A DNA stretch of 35,819 bases, from contig JBMORL010000005.1 of assembly GCA_049322335.1 (NCBI GenBank), positions 1 through 35,819 of the forward strand, given 5' to 3'. This DNA is from JBMORL01 sp049322335 (GTDB lineage: Bacteria; Bacteroidota; Bacteroidia; Flavobacteriales_D; UBA2798). Below the pieces are notes generated by a model. The model ran no database searches. It saw only the letters and a program-made list of their open reading frames with translations, and was not told the origin of the DNA. Below, piece by piece: positions 26,180 through 34,014 of the stretch; the stretch's first letter is position 1; each line of letters begins with the position of its first letter. A program made the translations under genes and the position numbers.

Positions 26180-27013
26180 ATGAAGCCAGCTTTATCCTAT
26201 AAATGCAATTTAAGATGGGATGATTTTTCCATCGGCCTTGAAAAAAGGCATTGTAGTCAATGTAATAAACACATCCATGATTTCACAAGTTGGACGAAAG
26301 AAGATCTGATCAAATTTCTTCTTCGAAACCAGGATCAATCCATTTGCGGGCGTTTGCTACCTTCACAGGTTTCGTATTCTCTAATTGGCGAGATCAATGT
26401 AATAGACACACTCTATATAGAAAACAGGAATTCTTCACTGGCATTTTTATTTCTTACAATCGGAACATTACTACTGGCGGGTTGTGAAAATGGAAATGAA
26501 AAAAATGCCATTTTCGCTTCAGAAATCAATATCTATCCCGAACATCCCAAAAAAAATGATAGTAATACAGATCAAAACGATAAAACTTCTGAATCAGATA
26601 GCACCAATTATAAAAAACAAGATGTTATCAGTATGCATCACACCATTGGAGTAGTATCTGCTATTCCTGAGCCGGACATTGATGATGACGGAGTATACGT
26701 CAATCCGCATTATATGGCAGAATTCGAAGGCGGGGTTGATAAAATGAATGATTATTTGCGTCAAAATATCAACTACCCCCAATGGGAAAAAGATAACAAT
26801 ATCCAGGGAAAAGTAATGGTAAGTTTTATTGTGGATGAAAACGGAAAGGTTCAAAATCCGAAAATTCTGAAGAGCGTTTATGGCTCCAAAAATTTCGATA
26901 CCGAGGTTTTACGCGTAATCAACAGCATGCCCGACTGGACACCCGCCATTCATGATGGAAAAAATGTAAAAGTAAGATACGCTCTGCCTGTGAATTTTAA
27001 GGTGGGAAAATAA
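26180..27013 (+). CDS. TonB C-terminal-domain protein with N-terminal cysteine motif
   Basis: The 277-residue protein has three parts. Residues 1-60 carry C9, C25-x2-C28 and C56 within a W-D-x-F ... HCSQCNKHIHDFT ... ICGRL pattern, a short cysteine module recurrent in Bacteroidota and probably cytoplasmic and metal binding. One hydrophobic segment (about 86-102, LAFLFLTIGTLLLAGC) crosses the inner membrane. A polar linker leads to a TonB C-terminal domain (about 182-275: FEGGVDKMNDYL, INYPQWEKDNNIQGKVMVSFIVDE, WTPAIHDGKNV). It may transmit force or a signal to an outer-membrane receptor, as TonB paralogues do; no receptor lies nearby. LLLAGC looks like a lipobox, but its internal position makes lipidation unlikely. 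Confidence 0.85.
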   Translation: MKPALSYKCNLRWDDFSIGLEKRHCSQCNKHIHDFTSWTKEDLIKFLLRNQDQSICGRLLPSQVSYSLIGEINVIDTLYIENRNSSLAFLFLTIGTLLLAGCENGNEKNAIFASEINIYPEHPKKNDSNTDQNDKTSESDSTNYKKQDVISMHHTIGVVSAIPEPDIDDDGVYVNPHYMAEFEGGVDKMNDYLRQNINYPQWEKDNNIQGKVMVSFIVDENGKVQNPKILKSVYGSKNFDTEVLRVINSMPDWTPAIHDGKNVKVRYALPVNFKVGK

Positions 27014-27023
27014 AACCCGTTTA

Positions 27024-27193
27024 CCTCTCCCGTCCGCATGGCGGACACCCTCTCCCGAGGGAGAGGGAAGTAGAATGTGATTCCGACAACTAACTCCAAA
27101 ACAGTAAAGCTCCAATGGAGCCTTACTATCCCACGCGCTACTTCCCTCCCCGGCAAAGGGGAGGGAGTCACACGTTAGTGTGACGGGGAGAGG
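27024..27193. repeat. Multi-hairpin intergenic element A
   Basis: A 170-base element lies between the TonB gene and the thiamin promoter. CCTCTCCC (27024-27031) can pair with GGGAGAGG (27186-27193). Inside the left arm are two hairpins, GTCCGC/GCGGAC (27032-27046) and CCCTCTCCC/GGGAGAGGG (27048-27067, 2-base loop). The right arm mirrors them with TCCCTCCCC/GGGGAGGGA (27143-27166) and GTCACAC/GTGTGAC (27167-27184). AAGTAG/CTACTT form an inner stem, and AGTAA-a-GCTCC/GGAGC-c-TTACT (27103-27127) is the apex. No coding capacity and no T-run were seen. It is probably a dispersed repeat that could also end transcription or form a cruciform. Confidence 0.75.
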
Positions 27194-27239
27194 CCCCTCC
27201 CGGTTGAAAACTTCCCGTAAAACCAACCCAAATTCCTTC

Positions 27240-27247
27240 TATATTTG
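27240..27247 (+). promoter_or_regulatory. Promoter -7 box of the thiamin operon
   Basis: TATATTTG matches the Bacteroidota -7 consensus TAnnTTTG exactly and lies just before the riboswitch. No TTTG or TTG occurs at the expected 19-21 base spacing upstream, so the -33 box is weak or absent. Transcription would begin close to 27252, leaving the aptamer at the very 5' end of the message. Confidence 0.55.
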
Positions 27248-27251
27248 TTCC

Positions 27252-27330
27252 AAGACTTTAGGGGTGCCGAAAGGCTGAGACAATACCCTTATTACCTGAT
27301 GCAGATAATGCTGCCGAAGGGAAAAGCAGA
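27252..27330 (+). ncRNA. TPP riboswitch (thi box)
   Basis: A thiamin-pyrophosphate-sensing aptamer ahead of thiS. Conserved segments are GGGGTGC (27261-27267), CTGAGA (27275-27280), ATACCC (27283-27288), ACCTGAT (27294-27300), GATAATG (27304-27310) and GAAGGGA (27316-27322). Pairings seen are P1 CTTT/AAAG (27256-27259 with 27323-27326), P2 GGGT/ACCC, a very short P3 (GCC-gaaa-GGC) and P5 GCAG/CTGC (27301-27304 with 27311-27314 region). It controls the eight-gene thiamin operon. The downstream sequence favours control of translation over termination, since no hairpin with a T-run is present before thiS. Confidence 0.95.
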
Positions 27331-27344
27331 AAGTAACCTTTCTA

Positions 27345-27380
27345 CATTCCTGGAGTCCTCCTCAATTTTAAACAGGAATG
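27345..27380 (+). promoter_or_regulatory. Helix masking the thiS ribosome site and start codon
   Basis: CATTCCTG (27345-27352) is the exact reverse complement of CAGGAATG (27373-27380), which contains the AGGA of a possible ribosome site and the ATG of thiS. The loop is 20 bases. A small hairpin, AGAAAG/CTTTCT (27328-27333 with 27338-27343), sits between the aptamer and this helix. The arrangement fits translational shut-off when TPP is bound; which helix forms in which state is inference. Confidence 0.6.
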
Positions 27381-27581
27381 GAAATTATCGTCAACGATTC
27401 TAAAAAAAATGTCAATGATGGCACTACGCTTTTTCATGTGGTTGAACATGTTGTGGGAGAAAAACAAAAAGGAATTGCTGTTGCCGTAAATGAAACTGTT
27501 ATCCCGAAACAACAGTGGAATAATCATCTTCTTCAACCTCATGACACTATACTCATCATCAAAGCCACACAAGGCGGATAA
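27378..27581 (+). CDS. thiS: Sulfur carrier protein ThiS
   Basis: Ubiquitin-like sulfur carrier for the thiazole ring. The 67-residue protein begins MEIIVNDSKK, contains GIAVAVNETVIPKQQW and HDTILIIKATQGG, and ends in the Gly-Gly that ThiF adenylates and that is then converted to a thiocarboxylate. Length is normal for ThiS (about 65-70). It is the first gene after the TPP riboswitch and its start codon lies inside the masking helix, so it takes the direct effect of the switch. A 12-base gap separates it from thiC. Confidence 0.95.
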   Translation: MEIIVNDSKKNVNDGTTLFHVVEHVVGEKQKGIAVAVNETVIPKQQWNNHLLQPHDTILIIKATQGG

Positions 27582-27593
27582 AATCATAACAAT

Positions 27594-29429
27594 ATGAAAA
27601 AAAATCAGAACATACCTTCCGAAAAAACCATCACGTGTGATCCCTTCACCGGATCGGAAAAAATTTATGTGGATGGAAAAATCCACAACATCAAAGTGGC
27701 CATGCGAAAAATTAACCTGCATGATACCCACCATCACAACGGAAAAACTGAAAAAAACGATCCGGTAACCGTGTATGATACCAGCGGACCGTATACCGAT
27801 CCGAATAGTACCATTGATGTACACAAGGGAATTCCCCGGCTAAGAGAAAAATGGATTATCGACAGGCTTGACGTGGAAGAACTGGAACACTCTTCTTCCG
27901 AATACAGCAATGTGCGCCTCCATGATGCATCACTCAACGATATCCGCTTTAAAAACCTTCCAAAACCATTACGCGCCAAAAAAGGAGCCAATGTTTCACA
28001 GATGCACTATGCCAAACAGGGCATCATCACTCCCGAAATGGAATATATTTCTATCCGCGAGAATCAGAAAATTGAAGACTTAAATGCACAGAACGTTATG
28101 CTGCATCACCAGCACTCGGGCAATAGCTTTGGAGCCAACACCCCAAAAGGAAAGATCACCCCCGAATTCGTGCGCGATGAAGTGGCGGCAGGAAGAGCGA
28201 TCATCCCCTCCAACATCAATCATCCTGAAAGCGAACCAATGATTATCGGAAGAAATTTTCTGGTGAAAATAAATGCCAACATCGGCAACAGCGCGGTGAC
28301 TTCCTCCATTGAAGAAGAAGTGGAAAAAGCTGTTTGGGCCTGTCGGTGGGGAGCCGATACCATCATGGATCTTTCCACAGGAAAAAACATTCACGAAACA
28401 CGCGAATGGATACTGAGAAATTCTCCGGTTCCCATCGGCACCGTTCCTATTTACCAGGCATTGGAGAAAGTAAACGGAAAAGCAGAAGACCTTACATGGG
28501 AAATTTTTCGCGACACAATAATTGAACAAGCTGAACAGGGTGTGGATTATTTTACCATTCACGCAGGAGTTTTGTTGCGCTATATTCCATTGACAGCAAA
28601 ACGCATCACGGGAATTGTTTCGCGCGGAGGTTCCATTATGGCCAAATGGTGCCTGGCGCATCATAAAGAAAATTTTCTTTACACCCACTTCGAAGAGTTA
28701 TGTGAGATTATGAAACAATACGATGTAGCCTTTTCTCTCGGAGATGGATTGCGCCCGGGTTGTATTGCCGATGCGAATGACGCTGCACAATTTGGCGAGC
28801 TGGAAACTCTGGGAGAACTCACCAAAATTGCGTGGAAACATGATGTGCAGGTGATGATTGAAGGCCCGGGACATGTACCCATGCATCTCATTAAAGAAAA
28901 TATGGATAAACAATTAAAGGAATGTCACGAAGCACCTTTTTATACATTAGGCCCTCTCACTACTGATATCGCTCCCGGTTACGACCACATCACTTCTGCC
29001 ATTGGCGCTGCGATGATCGGTTGGTTTGGCACTGCTATGCTGTGTTATGTAACTCCAAAAGAACATTTGGGATTACCCAATAAAAAAGATGTGAAAGATG
29101 GCGTAATCACTTACAAACTGGCTGCACATGCTGCCGATCTCGCAAAAGGACATCCGGGTGCACAATACCGTGATAATGCTTTGAGTAAAGCAAGATTTGA
29201 ATTCCGCTGGGAAGACCAGTTTAATTTATCACTTGATCCTGACACCGCAAGAGAATTTCATGACGAAACCTTACCGGCTGATGGGGCAAAAGTGGCGCAT
29301 TTCTGTTCGATGTGTGGTCCAAAATTCTGTTCGATGAAGATCACACAGGAAGTGCGTGATTTTGCCGAACAGGGAATGTTTGAAAAAAGTGATGAGTTTA
29401 AAAAGAAAGGGGCGGAAATTTATCATTAA
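27594..29429 (+). CDS. thiC: Phosphomethylpyrimidine synthase ThiC
   Basis: Converts aminoimidazole ribotide to HMP-P, the pyrimidine half of thiamin, using a 4Fe-4S cluster and S-adenosylmethionine. The 611-residue protein has the N-terminal ThiC-associated region, the catalytic barrel (ANIGNSAVTSSIEEEVEKA, WGADTIMDLSTGKNIHETR, IEGPGHVPMHLIKENM) and the C-terminal cluster motif C-x2-C-x4-C (CSMCGPKFC, about residue 571 on). Length and motifs are complete. Its stop overlaps the next start (TAATG). Confidence 0.97.
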   Translation: MKKNQNIPSEKTITCDPFTGSEKIYVDGKIHNIKVAMRKINLHDTHHHNGKTEKNDPVTVYDTSGPYTDPNSTIDVHKGIPRLREKWIIDRLDVEELEHSSSEYSNVRLHDASLNDIRFKNLPKPLRAKKGANVSQMHYAKQGIITPEMEYISIRENQKIEDLNAQNVMLHHQHSGNSFGANTPKGKITPEFVRDEVAAGRAIIPSNINHPESEPMIIGRNFLVKINANIGNSAVTSSIEEEVEKAVWACRWGADTIMDLSTGKNIHETREWILRNSPVPIGTVPIYQALEKVNGKAEDLTWEIFRDTIIEQAEQGVDYFTIHAGVLLRYIPLTAKRITGIVSRGGSIMAKWCLAHHKENFLYTHFEELCEIMKQYDVAFSLGDGLRPGCIADANDAAQFGELETLGELTKIAWKHDVQVMIEGPGHVPMHLIKENMDKQLKECHEAPFYTLGPLTTDIAPGYDHITSAIGAAMIGWFGTAMLCYVTPKEHLGLPNKKDVKDGVITYKLAAHAADLAKGHPGAQYRDNALSKARFEFRWEDQFNLSLDPDTAREFHDETLPADGAKVAHFCSMCGPKFCSMKITQEVRDFAEQGMFEKSDEFKKKGAEIYH

Positions 29430-30022
29430 TGACCAACCTGATCATCATAAGCAGTGAAAACGATGTGAAGAACGAAATCTCCATCATCGAACGCCTTTTT
29501 GAAGACGGTTTGGAATTGTTTCACCTGCGAAAACCCGCATGGAGTGAGAAAGACCAGGATCGTTTCTTTTCACAAATAAATCCCGTTTTCCATTCCCGCA
29601 TCTCCGTTCACCAGAACAGGGAATCGGTGAAAAAATGGAAACTGAAGTATTGCCATTTTAAATCAGGTGAAAGAAATTTTTTATCAGAAAAAAAAGAAGA
29701 AATACATTACAGCACTTCTTTTCATTCTTTGAAAGAGATGGAAGAAGATCAAAATCATTGGCACTATTGTTTTATTGGGCCACTTTTTAAAAGTATTTCA
29801 AAAATAAATTACGCGGGCAGCTTACCCGAAAACATTTTACTTCCTTCTGATAAAAAAGTATTTGCTTTGGGAGGAATTACAGCAGAGAATGCCGTCACAG
29901 CATTTCAAAAAGGATTTTCCGGGGTGGCGGCTTTGGGTTTTATCTGGGAACATTCCGAAAAAGCATCGGAACATTTTGCCGAACTGAAAAAAACATGCAG
30001 ACAGAACGTCCATACGCATTAA
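29429..30022 (+). CDS. ThiE/TenI-family protein, probably thiazole tautomerase-like
   Basis: The 197-residue TIM barrel resembles thiamin phosphate synthase but is divergent. The C-terminal phosphate-binding part is kept: HYCFIGPLFKSISK (about 112-125), ALGGITAENA (147-156) and GFSGVAALGFIW. The substrate-side motifs differ: FHLRKPAW (31-38) replaces the usual QLR-K, and where ThiE has N-D ... G-V-H-L-G the sequence reads SVHQN ... YCHFKSG. A second, canonical ThiE lies two genes downstream, so this copy is more likely a TenI-type thiazole tautomerase, or a paralogue with a lost or changed activity. It overlaps thiC by 1 base and thiD by 28 bases. Confidence 0.8.
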   Translation: MTNLIIISSENDVKNEISIIERLFEDGLELFHLRKPAWSEKDQDRFFSQINPVFHSRISVHQNRESVKKWKLKYCHFKSGERNFLSEKKEEIHYSTSFHSLKEMEEDQNHWHYCFIGPLFKSISKINYAGSLPENILLPSDKKVFALGGITAENAVTAFQKGFSGVAALGFIWEHSEKASEHFAELKKTCRQNVHTH

Positions 30023-30747
30023 GCATTGCCGGTTTCGATCCCAGCAGCGGAGCCGGGCTTTCGGCCGATATCAAAACATTTGAGTCGCTGAAAGTGTATG
30101 GGCTTTCGGTTTGTACAGGATTAACACAACAAACCGAAGACCACTTTTACTCGGTAACCTGGCGTGAAGCAGCTGATGTAAAAAAAGAAGTGCTGATGTT
30201 GCTGAAGAAATACCCGGTGAAGGCTGTAAAATTTGGCATCACTCCTTCCCTATCCTTTCTTGAAGAGATTATCAGCGTCATTTGTACTCATGATATTTCT
30301 ATCAAAATTATTGTTGACCCCGTATGGAAATCCAGCACCGGATTCCCGCTGAATGATCTCCGCCATTTTTCTTCCCGGAAAAATATACTTGAAAAAATTT
30401 CCCTGCTCACTCCCAATCTGCCTGAACTGAAAACTATTTCAGGAAATGAATCCATGGAAAATACCCTCAGTGAATTAAGAAAATATACATCTGTTCTTCT
30501 AAAAGGAGGCCACGATGAAAACGAAAAGGGAACCGATGTATTATTTACACCAAATGCGGAAATAAAAATTTCTGCTCAAATCCAGTCTGTTTTTCCCAAG
30601 CACGGTTCCGGTTGCGTACTATCTGCTGCTATCACCGCTTACCTGGCATTGGGTGAAAATATGGAAAATTCCTGCCGTAAAGCCAAAGCTTATACCGAAA
30701 ATTTTCTTTCCAGTAATAAAAGTTTACTCGGATTTCATGTTGCATAA
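29995..30747 (+). CDS. thiD: Hydroxymethylpyrimidine (phosphate) kinase ThiD
   Basis: Phosphorylates HMP and HMP-P to HMP-PP, which ThiE joins to the thiazole. The 250-residue ribokinase-fold protein shows SIAGFDPSSGAGLSADIKTF at the N-terminus (substrate and phosphate binding), VDPVWKSSTG, LLTPNLPEL and the catalytic anion-hole motif KHGSGCVLSAAI near residue 203. Length is close to the family norm (about 260). The common TAQNT block reads TGLTQQTEDHF. The start lies 28 bases inside the preceding gene, and the end overlaps thiE by 11 bases. Confidence 0.93.
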   Translation: MQTERPYALSIAGFDPSSGAGLSADIKTFESLKVYGLSVCTGLTQQTEDHFYSVTWREAADVKKEVLMLLKKYPVKAVKFGITPSLSFLEEIISVICTHDISIKIIVDPVWKSSTGFPLNDLRHFSSRKNILEKISLLTPNLPELKTISGNESMENTLSELRKYTSVLLKGGHDENEKGTDVLFTPNAEIKISAQIQSVFPKHGSGCVLSAAITAYLALGENMENSCRKAKAYTENFLSSNKSLLGFHVA

Positions 30748-31375
30748 ATTACAATACATATCACAGGGAAAAACACCACAGGAACATGTGGAAAATATCC
30801 ACAGCGTTTTGGAAAACGGTGGTAAATGGATTCAACTCCGGTTGAAAAATATTCCGGATAAAGAATATCTCAGCCTTGCTCAACAGGTAAAAAAAATATG
30901 TGATGAATTTCATGCTGTGCTTATCATTAATGATAATATTGCTGTTGCTCATCAATCCGGAGCTAACGGTGTACACCTTGGTTTAACCGATTCATCAGTA
31001 ATGCAGGCGCGAAAAATACTGGGAAATGATACGATTATCGGTGGCACAGCCAATACTATTCATGATATTTTTCAACGGAATGCCGAACGCGTGGATTACA
31101 TTGGCCTCGGACCATTGCGTTTTACTGCTACCAAAGATAAACTAAGTCCTGAGCTGGGATTTGAAGGATATAAAACGATTTTAGAAGAAATGAGATCGGT
31201 AAATTTCACTATTCCCGTTTTTGCCATTGGAGGAGTTTTACCGGAAGATTGCAAACCACTCGCTGCCTGTGGCGTGTATGGTGTAGCTGTTTCATCTGCC
31301 ATTACAAATGCAGCCGATAAAAAAGAAATGATCCTGCAATTTCAGAATAACATGAATGTACTTCAAACTTTATAA
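30737..31375 (+). CDS. thiE: Thiamin-phosphate synthase ThiE
   Basis: Joins HMP-PP and thiazole phosphate to give thiamin phosphate. The 212-residue protein has the canonical motifs WIQLRLKN (31-38), LIINDNIAVAH (62-72), GANGVHLGLTD (75-85), GGTANT, DYIGLGPLRFTATK and VFAIGGVLPED. The open frame extends upstream to 30653 but lies within thiD there; the ATG at 30737 gives the expected N-terminus and an 11-base overlap with thiD. This is the functional ThiE of the operon; compare the divergent paralogue at 29429. Confidence 0.94.
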   Translation: MLHKLQYISQGKTPQEHVENIHSVLENGGKWIQLRLKNIPDKEYLSLAQQVKKICDEFHAVLIINDNIAVAHQSGANGVHLGLTDSSVMQARKILGNDTIIGGTANTIHDIFQRNAERVDYIGLGPLRFTATKDKLSPELGFEGYKTILEEMRSVNFTIPVFAIGGVLPEDCKPLAACGVYGVAVSSAITNAADKKEMILQFQNNMNVLQTL

Positions 31376-31376
31376 G

Positions 31377-32153
31377 ATGAAAACAAAACCTTTATCCATT
31401 GCCGGAAAAATATTTCAGTCGAGATTGTTTCTCGGCACCGGAAAATATGCTTCTCCGCGTGAGATGTACGATTCCATTATCGCCTCCGGAACAGAAATGG
31501 TTACTGTTGCACTGAAACGTGTTGATATCCAATCAGACGAAGATGCGATGCTGGAAGCGTTGAAAAAAGCAAACGTAATGTTGTGGCCCAACACTTCGGG
31601 AGCGCGTAATGCAAAGGAAGCTGTGTTAGCTGCACAAATGGCACGTGAAGCAATGGAAACCAACTGGGTGAAACTTGAAATTCACCCCGACCCGCGTTAC
31701 CTGATGCCCGATCCTGTCGAAACACTAAAAGCCACCGGAGAACTCGCCAAACTGGGTTTCGTGGTGTTGCCTTACATTCATGCCGATCCTGTTTTATGCA
31801 AACGCCTGGAAGAAGCCGGAACAGCAGCCGTCATGCCGTTAGGTTCGCCTATTGGCAGTAACAAAGGATTAAAAACAGAAGATTTTTTAGAAATTATTAT
31901 TGAGCAAAGTAATGTTCCTGTTATTGTGGATGCAGGAATAGGTACTCCTTCTCATGCCGCGCGCGCTTTGGAAATGGGAGCCGATGCCGTTTTGGTGAAT
32001 ACCGCCATTGCTACTGCAGCCGACACCGTATTAATGTCCCGGGCTTTTCGTGATGCCGTGATCGCAGGGAGAAATGCGTATGAAGCCGGCATTCCTTCGA
32101 TACACAAAACCGCACAGGCCAGTAGTCCGTTGACTTCTTTTTTAAACGAATAA
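31377..32153 (+). CDS. thiG: Thiazole synthase ThiG
   Basis: Forms thiazole phosphate from deoxyxylulose phosphate, dehydroglycine and the ThiS thiocarboxylate. The 258-residue protein has the family start FQSRLFLGTGKY and the Schiff-base lysine K99 in WVKLEI. Phosphate-binding blocks VMPLGSPIGSNKGL and VIVDAGIGTPSHAA follow, then GADAVLVNTAIA. The ATG at 31377 is one base after the thiE stop (31375); an in-frame upstream start at 31356 would overlap thiE and add unconserved residues. Length is typical (about 255-265). Confidence 0.96.
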   Translation: MKTKPLSIAGKIFQSRLFLGTGKYASPREMYDSIIASGTEMVTVALKRVDIQSDEDAMLEALKKANVMLWPNTSGARNAKEAVLAAQMAREAMETNWVKLEIHPDPRYLMPDPVETLKATGELAKLGFVVLPYIHADPVLCKRLEEAGTAAVMPLGSPIGSNKGLKTEDFLEIIIEQSNVPVIVDAGIGTPSHAARALEMGADAVLVNTAIATAADTVLMSRAFRDAVIAGRNAYEAGIPSIHKTAQASSPLTSFLNE

Positions 32154-32154
32154 C

Positions 32155-33264
32155 ATGTTCAGGGAAATTTTTAACAGCTATAACTGGCAGGACGTTAGTA
32201 AAAATGTTTTCTCGAAAACAGCCCGTGACGTGGAAAATGCGCTGGCGAAAAAACGTATTTCCATAGAGGATTTTGCTGCTCTTATTTCTCCTGCCGCTGC
32301 TCCTTTTTTGGAAGAAATGGCTGTCAAAAGCCGCCAGCTTACACAACAGCGTTTCGGAAAAACCATCCAGCTGTTTGCCCCGCTTTATCTCAGTAACGAA
32401 TGTCATAATATCTGCACCTACTGCGGATTCAGTTTCGGCAATAAAATAAAACGTAAAACTTTATCAAAGGCAGAAATTATCCGCGAAGCAGAAATCCTGA
32501 AAGCTAAAGGATTTGATCATGTGTTGCTGGTTACCGGAGAAGCCAATGCCACCGTGCACCTTCCCTATTTCCTGGAAGCGGTTTCGTTGCTGAAAAATTA
32601 TTTTTCCACTATTTCCATTGAAGTGCAGCCACTGGAAGAAGAGGAATACAAACAATTGCACGAAGCAGGTGTGTATGCCGTTTTGGTGTACCAGGAAACT
32701 TATTACAAAGAAAAATACGCTTTCTATCACCCAAAAGGAAAAAAATCAAATTTCTATTACCGCCTCGATACCCCCGACCGGCTGGGAAAAAGCGGGATGC
32801 ACAAAATCGGGCTGGGCGTTTTACTAGGACTGGAAGACTGGCGCGTGGAATCTTTTTTCTGTGTGCTTCACCTCCACTACCTGCAAAACCGTTACTGGCA
32901 ATCCAAATATTCGGTTTCCTTTCCGAGAATTCGCCCCGCTGAAGGAGTGAACATAAAAAATGTGCATATAACGGACAAGGAACTGCTGCAACTCATCTGT
33001 GCTTACCGGTTATTCAATCCCGACCTTGAGCTTTCCGTTTCCACGAGAGAAACTCCGAAGTTCCGCGATCATATTATACAACTGGGCGCTACTTCCATGA
33101 GCGCTGGTTCGAAAACCAATCCCGGTGGTTATGCTGAAGGCGATTCGTCACTGGAGCAATTTGAGATTGACGATGACCGTTCACCGGAAGAATTTGTGAA
33201 AATCATTTCGCAGCAAGGCTATGAACCCGTGTTTAAGGACTGGGATAAAGCCTTTACCGTTTAA
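32155..33264 (+). CDS. thiH: 2-iminoacetate synthase ThiH (tyrosine lyase)
   Basis: Radical SAM enzyme that cleaves tyrosine to give dehydroglycine for ThiG. The 369-residue protein carries C83-x3-C87-x2-C90 in CHNICTYCGF, then GFDHVLLVTGEA, ISIEVQPLEEEEY, VYQETY and SVSFPRIRPAEG, and a C-terminal MSAGSKTNPGGY. Length matches E. coli-type ThiH (about 370). Its presence, with no thiO gene seen, means glycine oxidase is not the dehydroglycine source in this operon. It begins one base after the thiG stop. Confidence 0.96.
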   Translation: MFREIFNSYNWQDVSKNVFSKTARDVENALAKKRISIEDFAALISPAAAPFLEEMAVKSRQLTQQRFGKTIQLFAPLYLSNECHNICTYCGFSFGNKIKRKTLSKAEIIREAEILKAKGFDHVLLVTGEANATVHLPYFLEAVSLLKNYFSTISIEVQPLEEEEYKQLHEAGVYAVLVYQETYYKEKYAFYHPKGKKSNFYYRLDTPDRLGKSGMHKIGLGVLLGLEDWRVESFFCVLHLHYLQNRYWQSKYSVSFPRIRPAEGVNIKNVHITDKELLQLICAYRLFNPDLELSVSTRETPKFRDHIIQLGATSMSAGSKTNPGGYAEGDSSLEQFEIDDDRSPEEFVKIISQQGYEPVFKDWDKAFTV

Positions 33265-33267
33265 CGC

Positions 33268-33978
33268 ATGCTTACCAAAGAAGAAAAACATAAATACATC
33301 AAACAGATCATGCTGCCGGAGATCGGTGTGCAGGGACAGGAAAAAATACGGCAGGCCAAAATAGCTGTAGTGGGTGCGGGAGGATTAGGTTGCCCGGTTT
33401 TGCTGTATCTCGCTGCGGCAGGCACCGGAACGTTAGGTATTATTGATTTTGATACGGTGAACATCACCAATCTCCACCGGCAGATATTATACGGAAACGG
33501 GGATATAAACCATAAAAAAGCAGAGGCAGCAGCACAAAAACTGAATCTCATGCATCCCGAAGTGAAAACCGTTGTACACGATGCCCTGCTGAACGAAGAA
33601 AATGCAGAAAACATTTTATCCGCGTATGATATCGTGGTGGACGGCTGTGATAATTTTATGACGCGTTACATTGTGAACGATACCTGCGTAAAGCTGAACA
33701 AACCATTGGTATACGGAAGCATTTTGGGATTTGAGGGACAGCTCGCAGTATTTAATTACAATGGCAGCAAAAATCTCCGGCATCTTTTCCCCGAGCCACC
33801 CAACCCCGAAGACGTTCCCGATTGCTCTGAAAATGGCGTCCTGGCTACCGTGCCCGGAATTATCGGAACCATGATGGCCAATGAAACATTGAAAGTAATA
33901 CTCGGAAAAACTGAAATGCAGAATAAGTTTTTGGTGGTGGATTTAATGGGGATGAGGAATAGAGTGGTTTTGTATTGA
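33268..33978 (+). CDS. thiF: ThiS adenylyltransferase ThiF (MoeB/HesA family)
   Basis: Activates the ThiS C-terminus with ATP. The 236-residue protein has the nucleotide loop VVGAGGLGCPV (about 33-43), IIDFDTVNITNLHRQ with the catalytic arginine region, VVDGCDNFMTRY and a cysteine-containing VPDCSENGVLATVPGIIG. The first zinc pair (Cys-x2-Cys before LFPEPP in many MoeB/ThiF proteins) is absent: the sequence reads NLRHLFPEPP. No C-terminal Cys-x2-Cys is present, and there is no rhodanese domain. The family alone cannot separate ThiF from MoeB; operon position decides for ThiF. The stop codon lies within the first unit of a 14-base tandem repeat. Confidence 0.9.
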   Translation: MLTKEEKHKYIKQIMLPEIGVQGQEKIRQAKIAVVGAGGLGCPVLLYLAAAGTGTLGIIDFDTVNITNLHRQILYGNGDINHKKAEAAAQKLNLMHPEVKTVVHDALLNEENAENILSAYDIVVDGCDNFMTRYIVNDTCVKLNKPLVYGSILGFEGQLAVFNYNGSKNLRHLFPEPPNPEDVPDCSENGVLATVPGIIGTMMANETLKVILGKTEMQNKFLVVDLMGMRNRVVLY

Positions 33979-34014
33979 GTAGTGAGTATTGAGTAGTGAG
34001 TATTGAGTAGTGAG
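33973..34014. repeat. 14-bp tandem repeat, three perfect units
   Basis: TATTGAGTAGTGAG occurs three times without a mismatch at 33973, 33987 and 34001. The first unit supplies the last tyrosine codon and the TGA stop of thiF, so changes in copy number would leave ThiF unchanged. The unit also contains TAG and TGA in other frames. Such an array may vary in length between strains. Confidence 0.95.

Noticed and set aside
28080..28688. 202-residue open frame antisense to thiC
   Set aside because: It lies wholly within thiC, whose coding is certain; its translation shows no recognisable domain.
33973..34014. Tandem repeat as a CRISPR array
   Set aside because: Units are 14 bases and contiguous, with no spacers and no cas genes nearby.
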